Assembly: GCA_020634035.1 (NCBI GenBank)
Contig: JACKCM010000001.1
Span: 496,001 to 560,000 of the forward strand
Length of the DNA: 64,000 nucleotides
From: Candidatus Obscuribacterales bacterium
Lineage (GTDB): Bacteria; Cyanobacteriota; Vampirovibrionia; Obscuribacterales; Obscuribacteraceae
Direction of reading: 5' to 3'
Of the stretch, positions 50,218-58,545 are shown in pieces. The notes under the pieces are model-generated. The model was not told where the DNA came from and ran no database searches. It saw only the letters and a list, made by a program, of their open reading frames with translations. Position numbers and translations under genes: made by a program. Position 1 is the stretch's first letter, and the number at the start of each line of letters is the position of its first letter.

Positions 50218-51435
50218 ATGTTTACGAAATCAAGGGTGCTTTTCATAGCACTTCCCTGTTTGATGGCTGTAGCACTTCTGTTTGTCTTGTTCGGTCTGCG
50301 CGACCAGAACGCCCCTCCGGACCTGTTTCAGCAAAAGCTCGACGTTCGGCTCGAGCTGCGCGATGGCGAAACCGGTCGGGTGGTTACTTACTATCCGGAC
50401 GGAATCACCCGCAAGCACTCGATCGCCGACAGCGACGACGGCAAGCAAAGCCAGTTCTGGTACCGTGAGGATGACACCCTCAAAGAGGCGGTGACCTACG
50501 GCGTCGAAGTGGACGGAAAAAGACCGCTGCTGCGGCGTGCCAGAATCGACACCGACGGCAAGACCTTCGTTCTGGATGAAGAATACCAGGCCGATGGCAC
50601 AATCGCCCGCCGACTGGTACTCAAGGACCCGGACACCTCGGTCGAGTCTCTCTTCTTCGAAGGGCTTTCGGCTGTACTCCGTCAGGAGACAACGATTTCG
50701 AGAGCCAACGATGCTCGGACCTGGAAACTGGTCGAGCAGTTCGAATATCGGGCCGACGGCTCGAAAGTGACCCACACCCAGGTCGAAGACGAAGTGAAAA
50801 CAACCAGAATCTTCGACCAGGACGAGCGTCTGGTGAGAATCAAGGTTCACACCCCCAAGAAGTGGACCTACACGGAGACCGACTATCGTTCAGAAGACGG
50901 CTCTGTCTCAAGGAAGCTTGTCCAGGACAATGACTCGACCACTATCACCTTCATCCGTTCGAACGGCTCCAAGGAAGAGAGCTGGGAATGGTTCGGCCCG
51001 GCCGGCAAGAGCGGCGTTCACATCAACTACTTCAACGACTCTGAAGAGCGGACTTTCCATCAGTGGTGGTCCTTCATCGACGAGGAGTTGCGGTTGAACA
51101 GCGCCGATGTCTACGATCTCAAAATCGACTCCATCGCCCGCAGCTACTACGTGAACGCCTACGACGAGCGCGGACCGGTGGGAGCGATCGAGATCGAGAG
51201 AATCTACCACACGGACAAGGGCAACAATGGGCACCACAGCATCAACAACTACCGTCACGATGGTACCCTTTCAAGCCACACCGAGTACTCGAGTGGAAGT
51301 GACATCATCCTCCAGGAAGAGCACAGTGCGGAGGAGAACATCCGAATGACCGACGCCGACCAGCGTTGGTTCAGTCATCGAGAGCTGGAGGAATGGCCCA
51401 CCCAGGTCGTTCCCTATACTCCGGCAGAAGACTGA
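50218..51435 (+). CDS. Second membrane-anchored MORN_2-like repeat protein, 405 residues
   Basis: AAGGAG lies 8 bases before the ATG. Residues 6-26 are a membrane anchor. The exported part repeats Y-x-x-DG turns (YYPDGI, YQADGT, YRADGS, YRSEDGS, YRHDGT) in a beta-rich chain of about 370 residues. It has the same plan and length as the protein at 29532-30767, but sequence identity by eye is low. Function is unknown. Codons are C/G-rich and a strong terminator follows. Confidence 0.75.
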   Translation: MFTKSRVLFIALPCLMAVALLFVLFGLRDQNAPPDLFQQKLDVRLELRDGETGRVVTYYPDGITRKHSIADSDDGKQSQFWYREDDTLKEAVTYGVEVDGKRPLLRRARIDTDGKTFVLDEEYQADGTIARRLVLKDPDTSVESLFFEGLSAVLRQETTISRANDARTWKLVEQFEYRADGSKVTHTQVEDEVKTTRIFDQDERLVRIKVHTPKKWTYTETDYRSEDGSVSRKLVQDNDSTTITFIRSNGSKEESWEWFGPAGKSGVHINYFNDSEERTFHQWWSFIDEELRLNSADVYDLKIDSIARSYYVNAYDERGPVGAIEIERIYHTDKGNNGHHSINNYRHDGTLSSHTEYSSGSDIILQEEHSAEENIRMTDADQRWFSHRELEEWPTQVVPYTPAED

Positions 51436-51448
51436 TCTTCCGCTCCAA

Positions 51449-51488
51449 GAGAGGCGCCGGCAATGTCTGCCGGCGTCTCTCTTTTTTC
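51449..51488 (+). terminator. Terminator after second MORN-like gene
   Basis: GAGAGGCGCCGGCA pairs with TGCCGGCGTCTCTC, followed by TTTTTT. Confidence 0.88.
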
Positions 51489-51501
51489 ATCGATATTTTA
51501 T

Positions 51502-51512
51502 TATATGATATA
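51502..51512. repeat. AT-rich inverted repeat in convergent gap
   Basis: TATA-TGA-TATA in the sequence after the rightward terminator and before the end of the transposase-derived gene. Confidence 0.4.
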
Positions 51513-51538
51513 GTTTAACGATCAACAAACATGCGCAA

Positions 51539-52243
51539 TCAAACTAATATTACTGGTGGTGCACAATATTTTCTCATTCCCTCCCGATATAAAGAACCTG
51601 GTCTAACAAATTTAGAGAGCACGGAAAGAGGCTCTATCATTCTACTTTCGCTGGATACAGCCTTTCGCAATGCATATTCATAGGCATACAATTGAGAATA
51701 TTTTCTACTCACGCCCAGAAATGTGGATAGAATATATGCCGCCAATCTACCGGCACTATCCATACCGGCAGGTTCCAATTCGACTGAGTCGTCCAGGCAG
51801 TTCCCATGCATATCTCCAGTGCTTGCCTTATATAGAACCGTCTTTAAAATGGAGCAGGGTATCAACACTGTTTCCTCACTCTCTTCGACTAGACCTCCCA
51901 ATACCAGACGTATCTTCTGCATCATGAACCATGTGGAGGTATAGTCTAGATTGAACAACTCCGCCGCCGCTACAGTGGAAGTTCCCCTCTCGTTTATGAA
52001 TGATAGTATTGCCTCAACCCAGGTTTTCAGATTTTTCACCCCGTGCAAAAAAGTACCTGCTGTGGCTGAGGTCTGTATTCCGCAGCTGCTACATTCATAA
52101 AGATCACGAGATTCAATTTTATATCCGTGGCCCTCTGCACAATGGGGACATTGGAAGCCTGAAGGCCAACGTAGCTGCTCTAGTATATTTCGGTAATCGC
52201 GATTTGATTTCGCTGTTTCCAGAAGAGTATAGAGATCATCCAT
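51539..52243 (-). CDS. Internally shortened IS1595-type transposase derivative, 234 residues
   Basis: The ATG at 52243 has AAAGGAGG 11 bases upstream. Residues 20-70 match the IS1595 zinc ribbon: LRWPSGFQCPHC, then CSSC, then TSATAGTF (C32, C35, C51, C54). The helix-turn-helix follows at 72-116 (LKTWVEAILSFINERGTST ... MMQKIRLVL). Near residue 176, GVSRKYSQLYAYEYALR resembles the tail of ISXO2 transposases. Between them only about 55 residues remain where the DDE nuclease should be, and no VDE-type motif is visible. It looks like a transposase that lost its catalytic core but kept an open frame, a promoter and a ribosome site. A DNA-binding regulator is possible; a decaying element is the alternative. 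No terminal inverted repeats were recognised. Confidence 0.7.
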   Translation of the reverse strand: MDDLYTLLETAKSNRDYRNILEQLRWPSGFQCPHCAEGHGYKIESRDLYECSSCGIQTSATAGTFLHGVKNLKTWVEAILSFINERGTSTVAAAELFNLDYTSTWFMMQKIRLVLGGLVEESEETVLIPCSILKTVLYKASTGDMHGNCLDDSVELEPAGMDSAGRLAAYILSTFLGVSRKYSQLYAYEYALRKAVSSESRMIEPLSVLSKFVRPGSLYREGMRKYCAPPVILV

Positions 52244-52301
52244 GGTTGATTCGCCTCCTTTCAAATTGAGACGAATCATCATGAAGAACAGTTCAATTGC
52301 T

Positions 52302-52330
52302 TCTATGGACAAAACTTTTGAAAGTGTCAA
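52302..52330 (-). promoter_or_regulatory. Promoter of the transposase-derived gene
   Basis: TTGACA (52330-52325) is 17 bases from CATAGA (52307-52302). The -35 is perfect and the -10 weak. It lies between the 79-bp repeats and the gene. Confidence 0.5.
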
Positions 52331-52367
52331 CTGTATAGACTTTTCCAACTGCACTGGTTCTGCGTTT

Positions 52368-53310
52368 CCTGAGCCTTCGCTAGAGTACTCGGATTTTCTT
52401 TCAGGATCTCTGCGGTACCGCCACATGACGCGCTGACCCAGCCTCTCCTGAGCCTTCGCTAGAGTACTCGGATTTTCTTTCAGGATCTCTGCAGTACCGC
52501 CACATGACGCGCTGACCCAGCCTCTCCTGACGCGGGTGACCTTTCAGGATCTCCGCTGCCTGACCCAGCCTCTCCTGAGCCTTCGCTAGAGTACTCGGAT
52601 TTTCTTTCAGGATCTCTGCTGTACCGCCACATGACGCGCTGACCCAGCCTCTCCTGAGCCTTCGCTAGAGTACTCGGATTTTCTTTCAGGATCTCTGTAC
52701 CGCCACATGACGCTGACCCAGCCTCTCCTGAGCCTTCGCTAGAGTACTCGGATTTTCTTTCAGATTCTCTTTGTATCTCTGACGCGCTGACGCCACATGA
52801 CGCGCTGACCCAGCCTCTCCTGAGCCTTCCCAGCCTCTCCTGAGCCTTCGCTAGAGTACTCTGATTTTCTTTCAGGATCTCTGCTGATCTCATGACGCGC
52901 TGACCCAGCCTCTCCTGTACCGCTTTCAGGATCTCTGCTGTACCGCCACATGACGCGCTGACCCAGCCTCTCCTGAGCCTTCGCTAGAGTACTCGGATTT
53001 TCTTTCAGGATCTCTGCTGTACCGCCACATGACGCGCTGACCCAGCCTCTCCTGAGCCTTCGCTAGAGCCTCTCCTTTCAGGATCTCCGCAGCCTTCCAC
53101 ATGACGAGCTGACTCTCCTGAGCCTTCGCTAGAGCACTCTGACTTTCCTTCAGGATCTCTGTGGTACCGCCACATGACGCGCTGACCCAGCCTTTCCTGA
53201 GCCTTCGCTAGAGTACTCGGATTTTCTTTCAGGATCTCCGCAGTACCGCCACATGACGCGCTGAGCCTCTCCTGAGCCTTCGCCAGAGTACTCTGACTTT
53301 CTTTCAGGAA
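52368..53310. repeat. Array of about 13 degenerate 79-bp tandem repeats
   Basis: The unit begins CCTGAGCCTTCGCTAGAGTA, continues CTCGGATTTTCTTTCAGGAT, then CTCTGCNGTACCGCCACATG, and ends ACGCGCTGACCCAGCCTCT. Starts lie at 52368, 52447, 52574, 52653, 52727, 52839, 52972, 53051, 53117, 53195 and 53271, with shorter fragments at about 52523, 52819 and 52912. Exact 79-base spacing occurs several times; other units have internal deletions ending at CCTCTCCTG. Each unit contains the palindromes GAGTACTC and, in one form, GCGGTACCGC. As 79 is not a multiple of 3 and one minus-strand frame is closed, it is not a maintained coding repeat. It lies directly upstream of the transposase-derived gene. Confidence 0.9.
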
Positions 53311-53335
53311 CTATTTGATGGATAAACAGCGAACA

Positions 53336-54880
53336 TCAAACCATCTCTTTCTTCTGTTTGATGATGCTCAAAATAGTCTTCGCGCAAATTCTTCCCGGTG
53401 CGCCGGAAACGCCGCTGCCAGGATAGGAACCGGCTCCACACATATAAAGTTTGGTAATCGGAGTTGTATGCTGACCACAGTATGGCATTCTTCTGCGCTC
53501 CACCAGATACTCTGCCGTCATCGGCAAATGGCTGCCATGACCGGTGACTATGCCGAAACGACTTTGAAGATGACCTGGTGATACCACAGTTGATGCTTCT
53601 ATCGTAGATACGAAATCGGGAGCATGTTTCTCGAGGGTTTTGACTACCCGATCAACAATAAGTTGAGCGTTCTCATCATTCCAGCGGTCGGCCTCATTGG
53701 TTACAGGCACATAGTGCACATCCACCGAAAGCAAATGTTTGCCTGGTGGTGCCGCAGTCTCGTCTAACTGAGACGCGAAACACAAACTCAAAACAGGCTC
53801 TTCTGGCAACTTTCCGGCAATCGCATCATCTGCCGACTGAATTATCTTTTCTATGCTTGGAGTAATCAGAATCTTCCCGCTATAGGCTCCTTCAATCGAT
53901 TCCAGAACAGGAAAAACAGGCATTTCTGAAAGAGCAAAATGAACTTTAGCCGAAGAAACTGGCGGTATCGGGGTTTTCAGATGGGTCCTGATACCCATGG
54001 GCACCAGCTTCTCTTCGAGCAGATTTCCGAAAGTAGCCCTGGGATCAAGATTGGAGACGACAGATTGAGCCTCGAACTCCGTTCCATCCATCAACTTAAC
54101 GCCAGCTACGGCTCGATCCTTCGTCATTATCGACTGGACCGGGGCATTTGTCCTGATCTCCACACCTGCTGCCAGCGCTTCTCTAACAAGAAGATCTGTG
54201 ACAACGCCCATGCCTCCTTTAAGATAGGCACTGGAATTATTGCGGCCGTTCACAGAAGTCGTAGCGCCGTATATGCAACCAAATATGGTTCCTTTTCTGG
54301 TGGGCAACTCCCATGAAGTAGCACAAGCTGCTGCTCTCAACAAAGGATCCGAGAAATAAGAATCGATAATATCCAGAAGAGTACCGTCAAAAAGTCTGCT
54401 CCCCAGACCGATGAAACCCTCGGATTCCAGAACCTTCTGCAACTCGTACTGAGTTACTCCGATCCTGGTCAGATAAGGACCAATAGCGACACCGGCAACG
54501 TTGATTTCATGCCAGAATTTCTGCCATCCGGCTCTGTCTTCTTCTTTCAAATCGAAGCTGAATTCATCCGCTTCTGTGCCAGGTCGCGACACGATAGACT
54601 TGCCGTCGGGTAAAAGCGTGATCGAAGGCGAATCTATGCCTCGAACATGATCATAGACCTCTTCGAGACCAAGGTCATTGATCACCTCATCCCGAAACAT
54701 TCCAAAATAGCCAGAGACCGTAGAGACATTGAATCCCGGAAAAATGGGTTCTGTTATACATAGTCCACCAGGTTTTTCGTTCTTTTCGAATATGGTCACC
54801 TTGTGCCCGGCTCTAGCTAGATAGACGGCACAAACCAGACCATTATGTCCTGCTCCGATTATGGCAATTTGCATTGGCAT
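53336..54880 (-). CDS. Phytoene-desaturase-like FAD-dependent oxidoreductase, 514 residues
   Basis: The N-terminus is a dinucleotide fold (IAIIGAGHNGLVCAVYLARAG) with the following acidic strand (VTIFEKNEKPGGLC). The C-terminal FAD motif is LYMCGAGSYPGSGVSGAPGR. This is the CrtI/PYROXD2 group, which includes carotenoid desaturases and uncharacterised oxidoreductases. No carotenoid genes are near, so the PYROXD2-like subgroup is more likely. The start could be either ATG (54880 or 54874); neither has a strong ribosome site. The TPR gene upstream ends 57 bases before it, so they may be cotranscribed. Confidence 0.87.
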   Translation of the reverse strand: MPMQIAIIGAGHNGLVCAVYLARAGHKVTIFEKNEKPGGLCITEPIFPGFNVSTVSGYFGMFRDEVINDLGLEEVYDHVRGIDSPSITLLPDGKSIVSRPGTEADEFSFDLKEEDRAGWQKFWHEINVAGVAIGPYLTRIGVTQYELQKVLESEGFIGLGSRLFDGTLLDIIDSYFSDPLLRAAACATSWELPTRKGTIFGCIYGATTSVNGRNNSSAYLKGGMGVVTDLLVREALAAGVEIRTNAPVQSIMTKDRAVAGVKLMDGTEFEAQSVVSNLDPRATFGNLLEEKLVPMGIRTHLKTPIPPVSSAKVHFALSEMPVFPVLESIEGAYSGKILITPSIEKIIQSADDAIAGKLPEEPVLSLCFASQLDETAAPPGKHLLSVDVHYVPVTNEADRWNDENAQLIVDRVVKTLEKHAPDFVSTIEASTVVSPGHLQSRFGIVTGHGSHLPMTAEYLVERRRMPYCGQHTTPITKLYMCGAGSYPGSGVSGAPGRICAKTILSIIKQKKEMV

Positions 54881-54937
54881 GGTAAATCTCGAAAAGGTTC
54901 CTCGGTAAGAGAAATACTATCATGCCACCCAGACGAT

Positions 54938-55498
54938 TTACTGTTTGATGGCATCCCATTGTCCGGTTCTGGCCATTCTGCTTTTCTTTTTGGTGACCAC
55001 CGGTCGAAGCCTCTCTTTAGGCGCCTGCATATCGATTTTGAGCTGCTTGATATGCTCCATAATGGATTTTATCTCGGGGTGTTCATCCCCGAGCTTATCC
55101 CGCTTCAGCCTGAGAGCAAGATTGTAAAATGCCTGGGCTTCATCGAATTTTGCCCATTCGTGATATAGCCTGCCTGCATTGAAGGTAACTGTAGCTGTGT
55201 CAGGATGACTCATCCCAAGACAGCGCCGGTACATTTGCAAAAGTCTCATCATGACGGGAGCTGCATAGACGTATTGCCTGGTGTGGTAGTAAATGTCCAC
55301 CAGGAGCTCAAGAGTAATACCCTGGCGATTATCATCCGGCGGATAATCTTCTGCCTGTGCCAGGGCCTCCAGGGCCAATTTCTCGGCATCCTCGTAGTTT
55401 TTCACTTCGATGAGTTTCTCTACGTCTGTGACGAGCCCGCCCCAGGATTTCGGAAGCTGGGACGATCTATCTGATTTATTGGTTGCTGACTCTGCCAT
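54938..55498 (-). CDS. TPR protein of the kinesin-light-chain type, 186 residues
   Basis: AAGGCG lies before the ATG at 55498. Three to four repeats of the 42-residue kind cover residues 25-160 (YEDAEKLALEALAQAED, YAAPVMMRLLQMYRRCLGMSHPDTA, FDEAQAFYNLALRLKRDKLGDEHPE). The C-terminus is very basic (RPVVTKKKSRMARTG). There is no signal peptide. It is probably a cytoplasmic scaffold and is placed to be cotranscribed with the FAD-dependent oxidoreductase. Confidence 0.85.
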   Translation of the reverse strand: MAESATNKSDRSSQLPKSWGGLVTDVEKLIEVKNYEDAEKLALEALAQAEDYPPDDNRQGITLELLVDIYYHTRQYVYAAPVMMRLLQMYRRCLGMSHPDTATVTFNAGRLYHEWAKFDEAQAFYNLALRLKRDKLGDEHPEIKSIMEHIKQLKIDMQAPKERLRPVVTKKKSRMARTGQWDAIKQ

Positions 55499-56302
55499 CG
55501 TGCGCCTTAAAAAGGGTTACACATTCGGGATACCTGACCTACTCCATTTTGTTATACCCAGACAGAGTCAATCCCCTTACAGCTTTTCGGATCTGATCAT
55601 TATTCTCGATCATGGTCGACTATAGAAGGAAAAAGCGCTCAATAATATCAGTCTCAAGCCTTTGCAAAGAATTCTGGAGAAAATGACACCATTTTCAGTA
55701 TCAGATAAGCGATTTTTTTTATGTTTCAAGGCACCCCAAAAATGCCTGGATACATAGTTTACATTCTATACAGAGCTTTACCGGCGCCTCACCGGCATAC
55801 CAAGATCGTCAAAAACCATCAGGCCTAGTAAAGAGAGGCCAACTGATCAGCAAAGAAGCAATGGAAGCTCCTAAACCTATACTGAGCTTCGAATTCTAAA
55901 TCTTCAAAGATCAGTTTATTAGAGGCTAGGTCCACCCGGTAAGAAGTATCAGAAGAAAATCAGTTGTCTTACAACCACTTCTACTGACATCAATAGGTTA
56001 CCGCTTAACTCCTCACCATCTAGTAAACCAACCCTATTTCTGCACACTAGATCTAAACAAAAAACATTCCTGGTCGCTTTCTGAGCGATCAAGGGAGTCT
56101 GAGCGGAGATTTGGCTTATCGATGCACCGGCTAACGGGCAAGACCGGCAAAACCGGAAACGCCTGTAACCAGCAAATTGATGAGGCAAGTCGTTTTCAGA
56201 ATGGCTCTTACCCGGACAATCACCGAGTATTCACGTACCCTGGCGATTGTCACCGGGAAGCAAGCCCTAATCGGAGCCGTGTGCTCCGTCTGGAGGACTT
56301 AA
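55499..56302. other. Divergent gap upstream of the Bat-like operon
   Basis: The gap is 804 bases, AT-rich in its left two thirds, and must hold promoters for both sides. Frames in the last 180 bases have no ribosome site. I see no gene. Confidence 0.35.
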
Positions 56303-57301
56303 ATGGTTCACCTGAACGATCCTTACTGGCTTCTCCTCCTCGTGCTTGTACCGCCTCTCTACTGGCTGTCCAGCCGCAGGAGAAAAGCTCTCAAATTCTC
56401 CAGGGTCAGCATGCACGACAACCTGCGGTCATTCACCTGGGTTGGCGCCATGCAAGCTGTCAGCTTCTATTGCGCCCTGATCGCCTTCATAGTCGCTTTC
56501 GCCCAACCGAGCCTCTATCTGTCCGTCGAGAAACCCTCCATCGAAGCTCGAGACTTCGTCCTTCTCATCGACACCTCCGACTCGATGGAATGGGGCATGA
56601 TCGACCCGACCATCGCCGATGGCCTGGCTGAAGATTCGAAACCCTCGATCCTCACCGGTGCCCAGAAGAAAAACATCGTCAAACGCATCCAGGCTGCCGA
56701 AGCATCCATCCAGGAGTTTCTGCGCCAGCGTGAAGGCGATCGGGTCGGCTTCATCATCTTCGACAAGCAGGCCTATTACGGCTGGCCGCTGACCGACGAT
56801 CTCAATGTGATTCGTCGCTTCGTCAAAGGCTTGCCGAACTATGTCGGCTCTGGAACGGAGTTCGATGGCAAAAAGGGTGCGATCCAGGCAGCTATGACCC
56901 ACTTCGAAGAAAGGGGTCAGTCCAAAACCAAGGTGATCGTCATGGTCACCGACGGTGAAGGAGATATCGCCGCCGAACGCATCCAGGCTATGGCATCGAA
57001 CCTGAAATCCCACAACGTGAAACTCTATGTGATCGGAATCGGTTACAAGAAGTGGGAAGAGGTACCGGAAACCGAAGACCTGCGAAGCCTGGTCAAAGCA
57101 GTTGATGGCAAGATCATCGAAGTTCTGGATGTCGAGCAGATGCGTGTCGCGTTTGCCGAAATCAACCAGCTCGAGAAATCGACCGTCGTCAAAGAAGCCT
57201 CCCTGGAGCAGACTGATATCGCTCACTGGTTCATGATCTTCGGACTGCTTTCCATCTGTGTCTTCGGCGCCTTCGTCGTGCTCACCCACGACGAGCTGTA
57301 A
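56303..57301 (+). CDS. BatA/BatB-like von Willebrand factor A protein, 332 residues
   Basis: GGAGGA lies 8 bases before the ATG. Helices at residues 8-22, 50-67 and about 305-325 flank a VWA domain. The MIDAS site is complete: D90-T-S92-D-S94, the Thr in GSGTEF and the Asp in VTDGEGD. Bat proteins occur with MoxR ATPases in stress operons; no MoxR gene is seen in this window. The TPR gene begins 12 bases after the stop. Confidence 0.88.
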   Translation: MVHLNDPYWLLLLVLVPPLYWLSSRRRKALKFSRVSMHDNLRSFTWVGAMQAVSFYCALIAFIVAFAQPSLYLSVEKPSIEARDFVLLIDTSDSMEWGMIDPTIADGLAEDSKPSILTGAQKKNIVKRIQAAEASIQEFLRQREGDRVGFIIFDKQAYYGWPLTDDLNVIRRFVKGLPNYVGSGTEFDGKKGAIQAAMTHFEERGQSKTKVIVMVTDGEGDIAAERIQAMASNLKSHNVKLYVIGIGYKKWEEVPETEDLRSLVKAVDGKIIEVLDVEQMRVAFAEINQLEKSTVVKEASLEQTDIAHWFMIFGLLSICVFGAFVVLTHDEL

Positions 57302-57313
57302 GGGAGGTTGAAG

Positions 57314-57931
57314 ATGCAAAAACAGGAATTCACCCTGAGAAAGTTTCTGATTACGGCAGCGACCGTGATTTTTGGTTTGCTTGGAACCGGCACCGGTCTC
57401 TATCTGCTCTTCTGGGCGGATCACCAGGCAAATCTCTACAACCAGGGTCTCGCTCAATACAGGACTCTGGAGTTTCAAGAAGCGGGCAAGTCTTTTGAGC
57501 GCTCAATCTTCGTCTATGAGAGCGCCAAGGACAGGACCTGGATCGAACGGTTCGTCTATCCCAAGCCGGACCGCGAAACAGCCTCCCTCGCCGCTCTTCA
57601 CCTGGGCAATGCTCTGCTGAGACAGAAGGATATTCCCAAGGCGGTCAAGGCATTCAAAGAGTCGATTCGGCTCAATCCGGGTACCGGATACTCGGATTTG
57701 CCAGGCTACCCGGAAGAACTCAGTCCGGCAGATATCACCCGGTTGAAGAAAGAAGCCGCGGTGGCGAAATACAATCTGGAATTGCTCCTCCGCAATAATC
57801 CCGACGCCGAGCAGAAAGAAGGCAAGGGAAACAAGATCGATTCCAAACCCGATGACGAGGAAAAAGACCAGATTCCCCAGATTGCCCCCGGCAGTCAGCC
57901 AGGTCAAGGCGGTGCCGACGACCTGATTTAG
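57314..57931 (+). CDS. BatC-like TPR membrane protein, 205 residues
   Basis: GGGAGG lies 7 bases before the ATG at 57314; a TTG two codons earlier is inside that site. Residues 10-30 are a membrane helix. TPR units follow at about 40-75 and 95-130 (ALHLGNALLRQKDIPKAVKAF). The C-terminal 40 residues are polar, acidic and Pro/Gln-rich (DDEEKDQIPQIAPGSQPG), as is common for BatC. It is coupled to the VWA gene. Confidence 0.85.
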   Translation: MQKQEFTLRKFLITAATVIFGLLGTGTGLYLLFWADHQANLYNQGLAQYRTLEFQEAGKSFERSIFVYESAKDRTWIERFVYPKPDRETASLAALHLGNALLRQKDIPKAVKAFKESIRLNPGTGYSDLPGYPEELSPADITRLKKEAAVAKYNLELLLRNNPDAEQKEGKGNKIDSKPDDEEKDQIPQIAPGSQPGQGGADDLI

Positions 57932-57977
57932 TCTCGCAAGAGACGCAACGATCCAAACAAAAGGATACTAGTCACTC

Positions 57978-58247
57978 ATGCAAAAACATGACCAGACGAA
58001 CCCGGCGGTGAAAGCGCACACTCACTCGAGTCGGCACAGGGACAGCCTGAGCCGGAGCGAGCGCTGTGGGTGCTTCTACTGCCTGTCCGAATACAAGCCG
58101 GAAGAGATCAAAGAGTGGACCGACGAGGGAACCACCGCCCTGTGCCCGCACTGCGGCGTGGACTCCGTGATCGGCTCCGCCGATGTGGAATTCGACCGGA
58201 CGCTTCTGGAAAACATGCACAAATACTGGTTCGACGAAGACCAGTAA
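57978..58247 (+). CDS. Small zinc-ribbon protein, 89 residues
   Basis: AAAGGA lies 12 bases before the ATG. Residues 28-65 form a treble-clef-like zinc ribbon: CGCFYC (C30, C32, C35) and CPHC (C56, C59). They surround the conserved EYKPEEIKEWTDEGTTAL and are followed by GVDSVIGSADVEF. This is a known widespread family of small proteins without assigned function. It lies 46 bases after the Bat-like pair and may be cotranscribed. Confidence 0.8.
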   Translation: MQKHDQTNPAVKAHTHSSRHRDSLSRSERCGCFYCLSEYKPEEIKEWTDEGTTALCPHCGVDSVIGSADVEFDRTLLENMHKYWFDEDQ

Positions 58248-58300
58248 TGTCCAGAGAAGCCTGAACCCTGCCTGAAGAACCGGCAGTGGTCTGTACTCGA

Positions 58301-58345
58301 AGCCGGAAAGCCTCTTTCAAGAGCGCTTTCCTGGCTTCTTCTTTT
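58301..58345 (+). terminator. Terminator of the Bat-like operon
   Basis: AGCCGGAAAGC pairs with GCTTTCCTGGCT, followed by TCTTCTTTT. Confidence 0.75.
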
Positions 58346-58357
58346 AGCCCCTATCTC

Positions 58358-58374
58358 TATTATAACTTATAATA
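58358..58374. repeat. AT-rich inverted repeat in convergent gap
   Basis: TATTATAA-C-TTATAATA, a perfect 8-1-8 palindrome between the terminator and the leftward AidB-like gene. Confidence 0.55.
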
Positions 58375-58474
58375 TTTACCAGCAAAAAAGAAAGTGAAAG
58401 GAAGGTCTCGCCGGGTTCTATCTAAATCCAGCGTAGACCTTCCTCACAAAAATCAATCTGTCGTCGCTCTCGGC

Positions 58475-58545
58475 TCTGTTCAGTTCAACTCAGCTAAGTT
58501 CAGTTCAGATCTGTCTAGATCCGCTCTGATCAAATCAGACAGTTT
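58475..58545. repeat. Degenerate pentanucleotide repeat (TCAGT-type)
   Basis: About 14 units of five bases read TCTGT TCAGT TCAAC TCAGC TAAGT and so on, running up to the end of the AidB-like gene. A related pentamer tract lies on the other side of that gene. Confidence 0.6.

Noticed and set aside
52480..52893. Minus-strand frames with peptide repeats (ILKENPSTLAKAQERLG)
   Set aside because: The 79-bp unit shifts frame in every copy and one frame has stops, so the peptide repeats are accidental.
52368..53310. CRISPR array
   Set aside because: Units are contiguous without unique spacers and there are no cas genes.
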